Shown: in pieces, positions 7,171 through 16,499 of the stretch
How the letters are laid out: every line of letters starts with the position of its first letter
How positions within the stretch are numbered: the stretch's first letter is position 1
Assembly (NCBI RefSeq): GCF_011516645.4
Contig: NZ_CP088285.1
Coordinates: 6,900,501 to 6,964,500, forward strand
Length of the DNA: 64,000 nucleotides
Reading direction: 5' to 3'
Source: Bradyrhizobium septentrionale
GTDB lineage: Bacteria > Pseudomonadota > Alphaproteobacteria > Rhizobiales > Xanthobacteraceae
The notes under the pieces: model-generated
The model's database searches: none
What the model was told of the DNA's origin: nothing
The model's input: the letters and a program-made list of their open reading frames with translations, nothing else
Program-made: the position numbers and the translations under genes

Positions 7171-9648
7171 ATGAAATTTCTGTTGCGGTTCTTCGGGTTC
7201 CTGTTCACCGCAGGAACCATCCTGTTCCTGGCTGGTCTGGCCGCGGTCGCAGGGCTGTTCTGGCATTTTTCCAAGGACCTGCCCGACTATTCGCAGCTGC
7301 AGAACTACGAGCCGCCGGTGATGACCCGCGTGCACGCGGCCGACGGCTCGCTGCTCGGTGAGTTTGCCAAGGAGCGCCGGCTTTATCTGCCGATCCAGGC
7401 GGTGCCGAAGCTCGTGATCAACGCGTTCCTCGCCGCCGAGGACAAGAATTTCTATGAGCACGGCGGCATCGACTATACCGGCATGGCACGTGCCGGCGTC
7501 TCCTATGTCCAGAACTTCGGTTCCAACCGCCGTCCGCAGGGCGCCTCCACGATCACCCAGCAGGTCGCCAAGAACTTCCTGCTGACCAACGAGGTCTCGT
7601 TCAGCCGCAAGATCAAGGAAGCCCTGCTGGCGATGCGAATCGAGCGGGCCTATTCCAAGGACAAGATCCTCGAGCTGTATCTCAACGAGATCTATCTCGG
7701 CCTCGGCGCCTATGGCATCGCGGCTGCCTCGCTGGTCTATTTCGACAAGTCGGTGAACGAGCTCACGGTCGCCGAAGCGGCCTATCTGGCGGCGCTGCCG
7801 AAAATGCCGGCCAGCCTGCATCCGGTGCGCAACCGCGCGCGCGCGATCGAGCGGCGCAACTACGTGATCGACCGCCTGCAGGAGAACGGCTGGATCACCA
7901 CCGCCGACGCTGACAAGGCGCGCAAGGAGCCGCTGACTGTCACCAACCGCAGCAACGGCGCGCACACCTTCGCCGGCGAATATTTCTCGGAAGAGGTCCG
8001 CCGCGACATCTTCGAGCGCTACGGCGAGAAGAAACTTTATGAGGGCGGCCTGTCGGTGCGCACCACGCTCGACCCCAAGGTCCAGGTGATGGCGCGCAAG
8101 GCCATGGTGGCGGGGCTCGTGAACTATGACGAGCAGCAGGGCTATCGCGGCGCGATCCAGAAGCTCGATCTGACCAGCGACTGGGGCGTGCCGCTCGCCG
8201 AGATCAAGTCGCTCTCGGACATCTCGCCGTGGCGGATGGCCGTGGTGCTGGAGAGCAACGACCAGTCGGCGCGGATCGGCTTCCAGCCGGGCCGCGAGCT
8301 CGGCGGCGCCGTCAGCAAGCAGCGCGAGACCGGCATTGTCACGATGGACGGCGTGCGCTGGGCCAAGATCAAGGGCAGGGTGCCGACGGCGGTCTCGCAG
8401 GTGCTGCAGCCCGGCGACGTGATCTACGCCGACCCGCTCTACAAGGACGGCAAGGCGATCGAAGGCCAGTACCGGCTGCGCCAGATCCCCGAACTGTCGG
8501 GCGCGATGGTGGCGATGGACCCGCATACCGGCCGTGTGCTGGCGATGGTCGGCGGCTTCTCGTTCGACCAGAGCCAGTTCAACCGCGCGACCCAGGCCTA
8601 TCGGCAGCCCGGCTCGACCTTCAAGCCGATCGTTTATTCGACGGCGCTCGACAATGGCTATACCGGGTCGACCGTGATGATCGACGCGCCGATCGAGATC
8701 GACCAGGGGCAGGGCAATGTCTGGCGACCGGAGAACTTCTCGACCGGCAAGTATCAGGGCCAGGTGACGCTGCGCAATGCGCTCCGGCTGTCGCTCAACA
8801 CCGTGACGGTGCGGCTGGCGCAGGAGATCGGCATGCCTGTGATCGGCGAGTATGCCAAGCGCTTCGGCGTCTATGACGAGTTGCCGAACTATCTCGCCTA
8901 TGCGCTCGGCGCCGGCGAGACCACGGTGATGCGGATGGCCACGGCCTATTCGATGATCGCCAATGGCGGCGTCCGCGTGAAGCCGACCCTGATCGACCGC
9001 ATCCAGGACCGCTATGGCCACACCATCTTCAGGCACGATCAGCGCGAATGCCGCGGCTGCGACGCGCCGGAGGGCTGGAAGAGCCAGCCGGAGCCGCAGC
9101 TCGTCGACCGCCGCGAGCGGGTGCTCGACGCGATGACCGCCTACCAGATCACCTCGCTGATGGAGGGCGTGATTCAGGCCGGCACCGGCACCGCGCTGAA
9201 AGAGGTCGGCAAGCCGATCGCCGGCAAGACCGGCACCTCCAACGAGGCCAAAGACCTCTGGTTCGTCGGCTTCTCGCCGGACCTCGTGGTCGGTCTCTAT
9301 GTCGGCTACGACAAGCCGCGCTCACTCGGCCGCAACGCGCAGGCCGGCCACACCGCGGCGCCGATCGCGCGCGACTTCATGAAGCTCGCGCTGGCCGACA
9401 AGCCGGCCACGCCGTTCAAGCAGCCGGTCGGCATCAGATTGGTGCTGGTCGATGCCAAGACCGGCCTGCGCGCCTCGTCTGGTCAGAACCGGGGCGTAGT
9501 GCTCGAAGCCTTCAAGCCGGGGCAGGCGCCGCCGTTCTATGATCCGACGATGGTCGCCGGTACCGATGTGATCGACGGGACCCAGCAGCCGATCTCACCC
9601 GACGCTGACCGGGCCGTGATGCGGTCAGGGACGGGCGGGCTGTATTGA
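7171..9648 (+). CDS. mrcA: Penicillin-binding protein 1A, bifunctional transglycosylase/transpeptidase
   Basis: This 825-residue class A PBP polymerises lipid II and cross-links peptidoglycan at the inner membrane. A single N-terminal membrane anchor (about residues 5-33) precedes the GT51 glycosyltransferase domain, with catalytic Glu90 in AAEDKNFYEHGG and a STITQQVAKN motif. An OB-like domain follows. The transpeptidase domain has Ser482-x-x-Lys485 (GSTFK), SLN at 541-543 and KTG at 686-688. All expected catalytic motifs are intact. The frame is open upstream to 7114, but ATG 7171, directly before the hydrophobic anchor, is the natural start. The gene appears to stand alone. Confidence 0.95.
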   Translation: MKFLLRFFGFLFTAGTILFLAGLAAVAGLFWHFSKDLPDYSQLQNYEPPVMTRVHAADGSLLGEFAKERRLYLPIQAVPKLVINAFLAAEDKNFYEHGGIDYTGMARAGVSYVQNFGSNRRPQGASTITQQVAKNFLLTNEVSFSRKIKEALLAMRIERAYSKDKILELYLNEIYLGLGAYGIAAASLVYFDKSVNELTVAEAAYLAALPKMPASLHPVRNRARAIERRNYVIDRLQENGWITTADADKARKEPLTVTNRSNGAHTFAGEYFSEEVRRDIFERYGEKKLYEGGLSVRTTLDPKVQVMARKAMVAGLVNYDEQQGYRGAIQKLDLTSDWGVPLAEIKSLSDISPWRMAVVLESNDQSARIGFQPGRELGGAVSKQRETGIVTMDGVRWAKIKGRVPTAVSQVLQPGDVIYADPLYKDGKAIEGQYRLRQIPELSGAMVAMDPHTGRVLAMVGGFSFDQSQFNRATQAYRQPGSTFKPIVYSTALDNGYTGSTVMIDAPIEIDQGQGNVWRPENFSTGKYQGQVTLRNALRLSLNTVTVRLAQEIGMPVIGEYAKRFGVYDELPNYLAYALGAGETTVMRMATAYSMIANGGVRVKPTLIDRIQDRYGHTIFRHDQRECRGCDAPEGWKSQPEPQLVDRRERVLDAMTAYQITSLMEGVIQAGTGTALKEVGKPIAGKTGTSNEAKDLWFVGFSPDLVVGLYVGYDKPRSLGRNAQAGHTAAPIARDFMKLALADKPATPFKQPVGIRLVLVDAKTGLRASSGQNRGVVLEAFKPGQAPPFYDPTMVAGTDVIDGTQQPISPDADRAVMRSGTGGLY

Positions 9649-9806
9649 GGGCGATTTTCACGCCCATTCCCCGCCAACAATGCTTGCCAAGCGTGGGACC
9701 AAGCAGGTAGAAGGTCGCACTCGCGCGGGCGCTGATTTGGCCAGCGAAGGCGCTGCACCGAGATGTCCAGTCATCCAGCTAAGCTGTTGATACCACGGAC
9801 AATTCT

Positions 9807-9880
9807 TGGGGAATGGTGTAACGGTAGCACAACAGACTCTGACTCTGTTTGTCTTGGTTCGAATCCAGGTTCCCCAGCCA
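9807..9880 (+). tRNA. tRNA-Gln (anticodon CTG)
   Basis: The 74-base cloverleaf has a 7-bp acceptor stem TGGGGAA/TTCCCCA (9807-9813 with 9870-9876), a D arm, and anticodon stem ACAGA/TCTGT around loop CTCTGAC (9837-9843). The anticodon is CTG (9839-9841), reading CAG for glutamine. The T arm contains GTTCGAATCC, and G plus an encoded CCA ends at 9880. The U1 of the acceptor end is characteristic of tRNA-Gln. No integrase or attachment-site duplication is visible beside it. Confidence 0.96.
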
Positions 9881-10073
9881 ATCTGCTTTAGTGGCGCGAG
9901 CAACCCTCAAAATCCTGACGCGACTGCGCGGCGCAGCCTGCTCCTGATGCAGGACCGGTCGTAACGCGTCGCAGCGTGCCCTCACCGCATCGAGGGTGGA
10001 TTAGCCCGGCGCAATCCACCATGGTCTCGCGCGCGGCTCCGGCCGCTCCAATGTTGCGACAGAGGTTAAGGTG

Positions 10074-10481
10074 ATGGACGAAATTCACTATGCCCGCGAA
10101 GCGTCGATCGGCATCGACGAGTTCATCGAGGTGCTGCGCCAGTCGAGCCTCGGCGAGCGGCGTCCGCTCGCGGATACCGACCGGATGGCGCGCATGATCG
10201 CCAATGCCAATCTGATCGTGACGGCGCGGAAGGGGCACACGCTGATCGGCGTCTCGCGCGCGCTGACGGATTTCGCCTATTGCTGCTATTTGGCCGATCT
10301 TGCGGTCGATCGTCGGCACCAGGGGCACGGCATCGGCAAGCGGCTGATCGCGGAAACGCGGCGCCACGCGGGGCCTGAATCGATGTGCCTGTTGCTGTCG
10401 GCGCCCGACTCGATCGGCTTCTACAAGTCGATCGGCATGCCGCAGCCGGACAACGCGTTCCTCTACAAGCGAGAGCGATAG
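10074..10481 (+). CDS. GNAT family N-acetyltransferase
   Basis: This small cytoplasmic protein of 135 residues has the acetyl-CoA-binding motif of the GNAT fold: DLAVDRRHQGHGIGKRLI, where the Q-x-x-G-x-G/A loop binds the pyrophosphate of CoA. The later segment LLLSAPDSIGFYKSIGM matches the conserved GNAT motif B, which ends in a Tyr-containing turn. An alternative GTG start lies one codon upstream at 10071; AGAGG at 10061-10065 could serve either. The acceptor substrate cannot be predicted. Its neighbours (a tRNA and an IalB homologue) give no functional clue. Confidence 0.85.
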   Translation: MDEIHYAREASIGIDEFIEVLRQSSLGERRPLADTDRMARMIANANLIVTARKGHTLIGVSRALTDFAYCCYLADLAVDRRHQGHGIGKRLIAETRRHAGPESMCLLLSAPDSIGFYKSIGMPQPDNAFLYKRER

Positions 10482-10504
10482 CGCGGACGGCTGCCTGCGC
10501 TGAT

Positions 10505-11056
10505 CTACTTGATCTTCTCGTAGACCGTCGCGAAGTCGGCGAGCGGCATCGGGATAGAGATGGTTTCCTTGGCCAGATTCTGGAACGACACCTTCAGCTG
10601 CTTGCCCGATTTCAGCTGGGTCAGCACATCGGCGGCAATCGGCGCGTTGATGTAGCAGCCGCGCGCCTCGCAGGTCTGGATCGGCACGTCGACGGCCTTG
10701 CCGTCGTCGACCTGCAGCTTGGCGCCAACGGGCAGGTTCAGCCCGAGCGGAAGCTGGACCAGCGCGACCGGCGTGCGGGTGTCGCCGGGAACGCGGATGT
10801 TGACCAGCACGATGAGCTGGCCGGTCTTGGTGAGCACCGCGGTCTGCTCCATCGCGCATTCGAGCGGGGCGTCGCGGCTCGCACTTGTGCAGCGCGCGAC
10901 CCAGCCGGTGTTGTTGGGGGCTGCGGCGTCGCCTTGTGGAGCTGCGGCCGGAGCCGGCGCGGCGGCATTCCTGGCCTTGGGCGTCTGAGCGTGGCTGAGG
11001 CCGACCATGCCGAACACGGCCAACAGCACGACAAGCGACTTTGCGACAATCTGCAC
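10505..11056 (-). CDS. Invasion-associated locus B (IalB) family protein
   Basis: The 183-residue product has a clear Sec signal peptide (hydrophobic VVLLAVFGMVGL, cleavage after SHA at about residue 23), then an Ala/Pro-rich linker and a conserved IalB domain. The landmarks are WVARCTS, a CAMEQTAVL segment, and a Cys pair in TCEARGCYINAPI, likely a disulfide in the periplasm. The family is widespread in Rhizobiales, and its biochemical role is unsettled outside Bartonella. The gene follows the RND pump gene on the opposite side of a small stem-loop (11060-11096) and is transcribed in the same direction. Confidence 0.88.
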   Translation of the reverse strand: MQIVAKSLVVLLAVFGMVGLSHAQTPKARNAAAPAPAAAPQGDAAAPNNTGWVARCTSASRDAPLECAMEQTAVLTKTGQLIVLVNIRVPGDTRTPVALVQLPLGLNLPVGAKLQVDDGKAVDVPIQTCEARGCYINAPIAADVLTQLKSGKQLKVSFQNLAKETISIPMPLADFATVYEKIK

Positions 11057-11059
11057 GGT

Positions 11060-11096
11060 ACCGGCTCCGAAACGAACATCTTTCGGATGTGCCGGT
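11060..11096. terminator. Stem-loop between the RND pump gene and ialB-like gene
   Basis: ACCGGC (11060-11065) pairs with GCCGGT (11091-11096), and inside it TCCGAAA (11066-11072) pairs with TTTCGGA (11081-11087), with a three-base bulge. It lies just upstream of the ialB-like start and 18 bases past the pump stop. No T-run follows on the minus strand, so termination is uncertain; it may instead be a 5' leader structure of ialB. Confidence 0.35.
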
Positions 11097-11113
11097 ATGC
11101 GGGCAAAGTCAAG

Positions 11114-14100
11114 TCACTCGGCGGCCTGCTTGACCGATCCGTCCTCGCCGTCGTCGGCGTCGTGATCGGCGCGCGGCGAGCGGCCCCAATTCGCAAACGC
11201 GTTGGAGAGCTTGTCGAGATAGAGATAGACGACGGGCGTCGTGAACAGCGTCAGCGCCTGGCTGACGATCAGGCCGCCGACCATGGCGTAACCGAGCGGC
11301 TGGCGGATTTCCGAGCCGGTGCCGGTGCCGAGCATCAGCGGCACGCCGCCGAGCAATGCCGCCATCGTCGTCATCATGATCGGGCGGAAGCGGAGCAGGG
11401 CGGCCTGACGGATCGCCGCCTCCGGCTCCATATGCTGGTCGCGTTCGGCGGCGATCGCGAAGTCGACCATCATGATGCCGTTCTTCTTCACGATGCCGAT
11501 CAGCAGGATGATGCCGATCAGCGCGATCAGCGAGAAGTCGAAACCGGCCGCCATCAGGATTGCCAGCGCGCCGACGCCGGCCGAAGGCAGCGTCGACAGA
11601 ATGGTGATCGGGTGGATGTAGCTCTCGTAGAGAATGCCGAGGATCAGGTAGACGACGACGAGCGCGGCCAGGATCAGCAGCGGCACGGTCGACAGCGATT
11701 GCTGGAACGCCTGCGCGGTGCCCTGGAAGCTCGAGCTCAGGGTCGCCGGGGCGCCGAGGTCGACCATCGCCTTCTGCACCGCCTCCGTCGCCTGGCCGAG
11801 TGCGACACCCTGCGCCAGGTTGAAGGAGATGGTGATCGCCGGGAACTGGCCCTGATGGCTGATCGAGAGCGGCCGCACCGGCACGCTGGTCCATTTCGCA
11901 ATGGTCGAGATCGGCACCTGCTCGCCGGTCAGCGGCGACTTGATGTAGATGTTGTTCAGCGTGTCGATCGCGCCCTGCAGCTCGGGCAGTACCTCGAGGA
12001 TCACGTGGTAGCTGTTGAGCTGGGTGAAGTACTGCGTCACCTGGCGCTGGCCGAACGCGTCATAGAGCGTGTCGTCGATCAGCTGCGGCTGGATGCCATA
12101 GCGCGATGCGGTGTCGCGGTTGATCTTCAGCTCGACCGTGGTGCCGTTGGTCTGCTGGTCGGTGGCGACGTCGCGCAGCTGAGGCAGCGTCTGCATCTTG
12201 CTGAGGATCTTCGGCGCCCACTGGTTCAGTTCGCTGAGGTCGGCATCCTGCAATGTGAATTCGAACTGGGTGCGGGTCGGGCGGCCGCCGAGGCGGACGT
12301 CCTGCGCCGCCTGCATGAACAGCCGGGCACCCTCGATCTTCTCCAGCTTCGGCCGCAGCCGGGCGATCACCTGCTGCGCGTTGGCGTCGCGATCCCTAAG
12401 CGGCTTGAGCGTGATGTACATTGCGCCGTTGTTGCCGGCACGGCCGCTGCCGCCGATCGCCATCGCCACCGTCGCGACGGCCGGATCAGTCATCACGATC
12501 TTGCCGAGCTCCTCCTGCCTCCGCTTCATATCCGCGAAGGAGATGTCCTGGCTGGCTTCCGACGTCGCCGTGATCAGGCCGACGTCCTGCTGCGGGAAGA
12601 AGCCCTTCGGAATGACGACGAACAGGTAGACCGACAGCGCCAAGGTCCCGAAGAAGATCATCAGCGTCGTGAACTTCCAGCGCAGCGCAAGATCGAGCCC
12701 GGACTGATAGCCGCGCAGCATTGCGTCGAAGCCGCGCTCGCTGAGCTGGTAGAAGCGGCCGTGCCGCTCCTCATTGTGGGCGCGCAGGAACCGCGAGGCC
12801 ATCATAGGGGTCAGCGTCAGCGACACGAACATCGAGACGAAGATCGTCATCGCCAGCACGACCGCGAATTCGCGGAACAGGCGGCCGATGATGCCGCCCA
12901 TGAGCAGCAGCGGGATCAGCACCGCGACCAGCGAGATGCTGATCGAAACGATGGTGAAGCCGATTTCCTTGGAACCCTTGAAGGCGGCCGCCATCGGCTT
13001 CTCGCCCTCTTCGATGTAGCGGCTGATGTTCTCCAGCATCACGATGGCGTCGTCGACCACGAAGCCGACCGCGATCGTCAGCGCCATCAGCGACAGATTG
13101 TCGAGCGTGTAGCCGAACACCCACATCAGCGCGCAGGCGCCGAGTAGCGCCAGCGGCACTGTGACGGTCGGGATCACGGTGGCCCAGAAACTGCGCAGGA
13201 AGACGAAGATCACCATCACGACCAGGAAGATGGTCAGGAGCAGGGTGAACTGGACGTCCTCCACCGCGGCGCGGATTGTGGTGGTGCGGTCCGAGATGAC
13301 ATCGATCTTGATCGCCGGCGGGATCGCCGCGACCAGCCGGGGCAGCGCTGCCTTGATCTTGTCGACGGTGTCGATGACGTTGGCGCCGGGCTGCTTGAAG
13401 ATGACGAGGAACACGCCGCGCTTGCCGTTGGCCCAGGCGGCCTGCTTGGCGTCTTCCGGCCCGGTGACGGCCTGGCCGATGTCGCGGATGCGCAGCGGCC
13501 CGCCATTGCGGTAGGCGATGATGACGTCGTTCCACGGATCGGCCGTGAGCAACTGGTCGTTGGCATAGATGGTGTAGGCGCGGGTGGCGCCGTCGATATT
13601 GCCCTTCGGGCTGTCGACGGTGGCGATGTTGATCGCGGCGCGGACGTCTTCCAGCGACAGGCCTTTGGCGACCAGCTTGGCCGGATCGATCTGGACGCGA
13701 ACCGACGGCTTCTGCTGACCCCCGATGATGACCTGGGCGACGCCGGAGATCTGGCTGATCTGCTGGGCAAGTTGCGCGTCGACGGCATCGCTGACCGTGG
13801 TCAGCGGCAGCGTGTCTGACGTCGCCGACAGCAGCATGATCGGCGAGTCGGCCGGGTTGACCTTGCGGTAGGTCGGCGGCGAAGGAAGGGTCTTCGGCAG
13901 CTGGCCACTGGCGGCGTTGATGGCGGCCTGAACGTCGTTGGCGGCGCCGTCGATCGAGCGGTTGAGATCGAACTGGATGGTGACCGCCGCGGTGCCCAGA
14001 TAGCTCGTCGAGGTCATCTGCGCGATGCCGGGGATCTGCGCGAACTGGCGTTCCAGCGGCTGAGCGACCGAAGTCGCCATCGTCTCCGGGCTTCCGCCCG

Positions 14101-14260
14101 GCAGCGTCGCGGTGATCTGGATGGTCGGGAAGTCGACCTGCGGCAGCGGCGCCACCGGCAACAGCGGATAGGCGACGAGGCCTATGAACAGGATGCCGGC
14201 CATCAGCAGCGAGGTGCCGATGGGGAAGCGAATGAATGGTGCGGAAATTCCGGCGCTCAT
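11114..14260 (-). CDS. RND multidrug efflux transporter, inner-membrane pump
   Basis: This 1048-residue pump has the length and repeat structure of the HAE1 (AcrB/MexF/MdtC) family: helix 1 near the N-terminus, a large periplasmic loop, helices 2-6, a second periplasmic loop, then the remaining helices. The proton-relay aspartates are present as Asp403-Asp404 in VVDDAIVM. It exports drugs or toxic compounds by proton antiport in a trimer docked to the adaptor encoded upstream. Its start overlaps the adaptor stop (14257-14260), so the two are translationally coupled. No outer-membrane channel gene is nearby, so an unlinked TolC-type protein would be needed. Confidence 0.95.
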   Translation of the reverse strand: MSAGISAPFIRFPIGTSLLMAGILFIGLVAYPLLPVAPLPQVDFPTIQITATLPGGSPETMATSVAQPLERQFAQIPGIAQMTSTSYLGTAAVTIQFDLNRSIDGAANDVQAAINAASGQLPKTLPSPPTYRKVNPADSPIMLLSATSDTLPLTTVSDAVDAQLAQQISQISGVAQVIIGGQQKPSVRVQIDPAKLVAKGLSLEDVRAAINIATVDSPKGNIDGATRAYTIYANDQLLTADPWNDVIIAYRNGGPLRIRDIGQAVTGPEDAKQAAWANGKRGVFLVIFKQPGANVIDTVDKIKAALPRLVAAIPPAIKIDVISDRTTTIRAAVEDVQFTLLLTIFLVVMVIFVFLRSFWATVIPTVTVPLALLGACALMWVFGYTLDNLSLMALTIAVGFVVDDAIVMLENISRYIEEGEKPMAAAFKGSKEIGFTIVSISISLVAVLIPLLLMGGIIGRLFREFAVVLAMTIFVSMFVSLTLTPMMASRFLRAHNEERHGRFYQLSERGFDAMLRGYQSGLDLALRWKFTTLMIFFGTLALSVYLFVVIPKGFFPQQDVGLITATSEASQDISFADMKRRQEELGKIVMTDPAVATVAMAIGGSGRAGNNGAMYITLKPLRDRDANAQQVIARLRPKLEKIEGARLFMQAAQDVRLGGRPTRTQFEFTLQDADLSELNQWAPKILSKMQTLPQLRDVATDQQTNGTTVELKINRDTASRYGIQPQLIDDTLYDAFGQRQVTQYFTQLNSYHVILEVLPELQGAIDTLNNIYIKSPLTGEQVPISTIAKWTSVPVRPLSISHQGQFPAITISFNLAQGVALGQATEAVQKAMVDLGAPATLSSSFQGTAQAFQQSLSTVPLLILAALVVVYLILGILYESYIHPITILSTLPSAGVGALAILMAAGFDFSLIALIGIILLIGIVKKNGIMMVDFAIAAERDQHMEPEAAIRQAALLRFRPIMMTTMAALLGGVPLMLGTGTGSEIRQPLGYAMVGGLIVSQALTLFTTPVVYLYLDKLSNAFANWGRSPRADHDADDGEDGSVKQAAE

Positions 14261-15426
14261 TCCTGCGTGACCTTCGACTGGGATTGATCCGAGCTCGCCA
14301 CCGCCGTCGTCACCAGGGTCCCCGGCGAGACCTTGTACTGGCCCGCGGTGATCACCTGCTGTCCCGGCGACAGGCCTTCCTCGATCACCGACTTGCCGTC
14401 GATCGACTGGCTGACCTTGATCTTGCGAAGCTCGGCCTTGTTCTCCTGATTGACTGAATACGCGTAGAGGCCTTCGGTGCCATGCTGCACCGCGTCATCC
14501 GGGACGACGGTGGCATCCTTCAAGGTCCTGACCAAGAGCCGGGTCGAGACCGACTGGCCTGGCCACAGCGCATGGTCCTTGTTATCAAACACCGCCTTCA
14601 GCCGGACAGTCCCGCTTGACGTGTCGACCTGGTTGTTGATCAGCGCCAGGGTTCCGGTGGACAGCACCCGCTTGCCGTCGGTGGTCAGAGCAATGGTCTT
14701 GGGCGGTGCCACGGCCAGCGCCGCCTTGATATCGGGCAGCTGGTCTTCCGGCGCGGTGAAGATCACCGTGATCGGCTCGATCTGGGTGATCGTGACGATG
14801 CCGGTCGCGGCCGAGGCGTTGACGATGTTGCCGATATCGACCAGCCGCAGGCCGACGATGCCGTCGATCGGCGACTTCACGGTGGTGTAGTCGACCTGGG
14901 TCTGCGCGTTGAAGATGGAGGCCTCGTCGGCGGCGATCTGGGCGGTGAGCTGGGCCACGGTGGAGCGCTGGGTGTCGAGCTGCTGGCGCGTCGCGAACTC
15001 GCCGAGCTTGGTGTAGCGCTGCAGGTCGAGATTGGCGTTGGCGAGGTTGGCTTCGTCCTGGGCCTTCTTGGCCTTGGCCTGGTCGAGCGTCGCCTGATAG
15101 GGCCGCGGATCGATCTCGACCAGCGTGTCGCCGGCCTTGACGAACTGGCCTTCCTTGAAGGCGATCCTGGTGATCTGGCCGTCGACCCGGGTGCGGACCT
15201 GGACGGTGTTGAACGCCTGCACGGTGCCGAGCCCGGTGAGGTAGACCGGGAAGTCAGCCTTCTCGACCGGCGAGATCTTGACCGGAACGGCCGGGCGCTG
15301 CGCGGCCCGCTTCTGCGCGGCTGCGATCGCCTGCTGGTTGTCGGTGTATTTCTGCCAGCCGAAATAACCGGCCGCGCCGACCGCAGCGATCACTAAAACC
15401 CAACCGATGGTGCGTGACTTGGACAT
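14257..15426 (-). CDS. RND efflux periplasmic adaptor (membrane fusion protein)
   Basis: The 389-residue protein starts at the ATG at 15424-15426 (MSKSRTIG); the open frame continues 26 codons further but lacks a better start. An N-terminal anchor (about residues 7-25) is followed by the HlyD-like lipoyl half-motifs, an alpha-hairpin with coiled-coil character (AKAKKAQDEANLANAN) and a beta-barrel domain, as in MdtA/AcrA. It bridges the inner-membrane pump and an outer-membrane channel. It is the first gene of the two-gene efflux operon, divergent from the MarR regulator at 15609, which probably controls it. Confidence 0.94.
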   Translation of the reverse strand: MSKSRTIGWVLVIAAVGAAGYFGWQKYTDNQQAIAAAQKRAAQRPAVPVKISPVEKADFPVYLTGLGTVQAFNTVQVRTRVDGQITRIAFKEGQFVKAGDTLVEIDPRPYQATLDQAKAKKAQDEANLANANLDLQRYTKLGEFATRQQLDTQRSTVAQLTAQIAADEASIFNAQTQVDYTTVKSPIDGIVGLRLVDIGNIVNASAATGIVTITQIEPITVIFTAPEDQLPDIKAALAVAPPKTIALTTDGKRVLSTGTLALINNQVDTSSGTVRLKAVFDNKDHALWPGQSVSTRLLVRTLKDATVVPDDAVQHGTEGLYAYSVNQENKAELRKIKVSQSIDGKSVIEEGLSPGQQVITAGQYKVSPGTLVTTAVASSDQSQSKVTQE

Positions 15427-15508
15427 GCGGACTCTTGGGCTCGACGTAACAATAAAGGGTGATCGAAACGGTTCACAGAGCTTGCGGATATAATATGCGT
15501 GCACTTAA

Positions 15509-15520
15509 TGTGTAAACACA
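15509..15520. promoter_or_regulatory. Inverted repeat TGTGT-AA-ACACA between efflux operon and marR
   Basis: Perfect 5-bp arms (15509-15513 and 15516-15520) around a two-base centre lie 83 bases upstream of the adaptor start and 89 bases upstream of marR. It is a candidate operator or part of the adaptor promoter. Function is inferred from its place in the divergent promoter region. Confidence 0.4.
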
Positions 15521-15535
15521 CCAAGGCTTGAGAAT

Positions 15536-15559
15536 CCTAAACATTTGGAAAGGTTTAGG
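15536..15559. promoter_or_regulatory. Inverted repeat CCTAAAC-N10-GTTTAGG, candidate MarR operator
   Basis: Perfect 7-bp arms (15536-15542 and 15553-15559) separated by ten bases put the arm centres 17 bases apart, compatible with a dimeric winged-helix regulator. It lies 49 bases upstream of the marR start and in the region shared with the efflux promoter, so it is a good candidate for autoregulation and pump repression. Confidence 0.5.
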
Positions 15560-15608
15560 TCAGAAACGAGCAGAAACATTCCGTCTGGGAAACGCACCGA
15601 GGACCCCT

Positions 15609-16070
15609 ATGTCGCTCGATCTCAAACGCCAGTTCATTGCGCAACTCGTGGAGAGTTCCAGGCTGCTGCGCAATTATATCGATCATCGCGCCAAGGCGCG
15701 AGGCACCACGCGTGCACAATGGATTGTGCTGTTCCGCCTGCGCGAGCAGGAGGGACTGTCCCAGGTCGATCTCGCCGACGTGCTCGAACTGCAGCCGATC
15801 TCGCTGGTGCGGCTGCTTGATCGCCTTGTCGAGCATGGCCTGCTCGAACGCCGGCCTGACCCCAGGGATCGCCGCGCCAATCGCCTGTTCCTGACCAGGA
15901 TCGGGCGCCGCCTCGTCGACGATCTCGACAGTCTGCGCGATGCGATCGCCGGCGACGTGCTGCGCGACGTCTCCGACAAGCATGTCGAAAGCGGCCTCAA
16001 CACGCTTCGCGAGGTCAAGGATCGCATCAAGGCGCTCGGCGAGGAGGCGGAGCACATCGCCGCGAAATAG
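15609..16070 (+). CDS. MarR family transcriptional regulator
   Basis: This 153-residue regulator has the MarR winged helix-turn-helix: LSQVDLADVLELQPISLVR is the recognition region, followed by the wing RRPDPRDRRANRLFLT with the family DxR landmark. The start is placed at ATG 15609, which gives a normal MarR length; the frame opens earlier at 15528 but that would add a 27-residue tail crossing the inverted repeat. It faces away from the RND efflux operon, and two inverted repeats lie between them, so a role as ligand-responsive repressor of the pump is likely. The ligand is unknown. Confidence 0.9.
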   Translation: MSLDLKRQFIAQLVESSRLLRNYIDHRAKARGTTRAQWIVLFRLREQEGLSQVDLADVLELQPISLVRLLDRLVEHGLLERRPDPRDRRANRLFLTRIGRRLVDDLDSLRDAIAGDVLRDVSDKHVESGLNTLREVKDRIKALGEEAEHIAAK

Positions 16071-16199
16071 CGCGCATCTCGTCGCGCGCAGATCTGCTTT
16101 CTTGTCCGTTCACCTGCTGCAGCTTGCGCGACGTGGTTGAAACGCCGCGCGATGTCGTTCATATCGCGCGAGCGACGATGCGAGAGGATGAGGGCCGCG

Positions 16200-16439
16200 A
16201 TGGATGAGTTGAACGGGCGCATGATGGCATGCCAGATCCTGGTCACCGGATTGATCGCGCGCGTCGCCAACGAGCAGCGCGACCCGCTGCGCTTCCTCAC
16301 CGACTTCCGCGACGAGATCAAAGCTGTCGTCAACGGCGTCAATATCACGGGCCTCGAGAACAGCGACAGCGTGCGGCAGGTCGCGCAGCGGACCATTGAC
16401 GAGCTGTTTTCGCTGATGAAGCCACCGAGCGCCGAGTGA
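16200..16439 (+). CDS. Small conserved-looking protein of unknown function
   Basis: The 79-residue product (starting MDELNGRMM) is mostly helical, with a hydrophobic stretch ACQILVTGLIARVAN near residues 10-24 and an acidic/charged C-terminal half. There is no signal peptide. The ATG at 16200 is preceded by GAGGATGAGGG, a plausible Shine-Dalgarno; another in-frame ATG at 16188 would add four residues. It follows marR by 129 bases in the same direction. I do not recognise the family, and no function can be assigned. Confidence 0.6.
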   Translation: MDELNGRMMACQILVTGLIARVANEQRDPLRFLTDFRDEIKAVVNGVNITGLENSDSVRQVAQRTIDELFSLMKPPSAE

Positions 16440-16499
16440 TCGGGACGACGTATGGATCAGCGCCTTGCAAAGCGGTGGCCGGTGACGCTTGGGTGTCAC

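Noticed and set aside
9658..9985. Open frames on the minus strand across the tRNA region
   Set aside because: They cross a well-formed tRNA-Gln and have no ribosome site or domain.
9807..10073. Possible genomic-island attachment site at the tRNA-Gln 3' end
   Set aside because: No integrase, no direct repeat of the tRNA end and no composition shift are visible nearby.
10385..13147. 920-codon open frame on the plus strand
   Set aside because: Antisense to the IalB-like and RND pump genes; no recognisable motif and extreme Arg/Asp/Gln composition.
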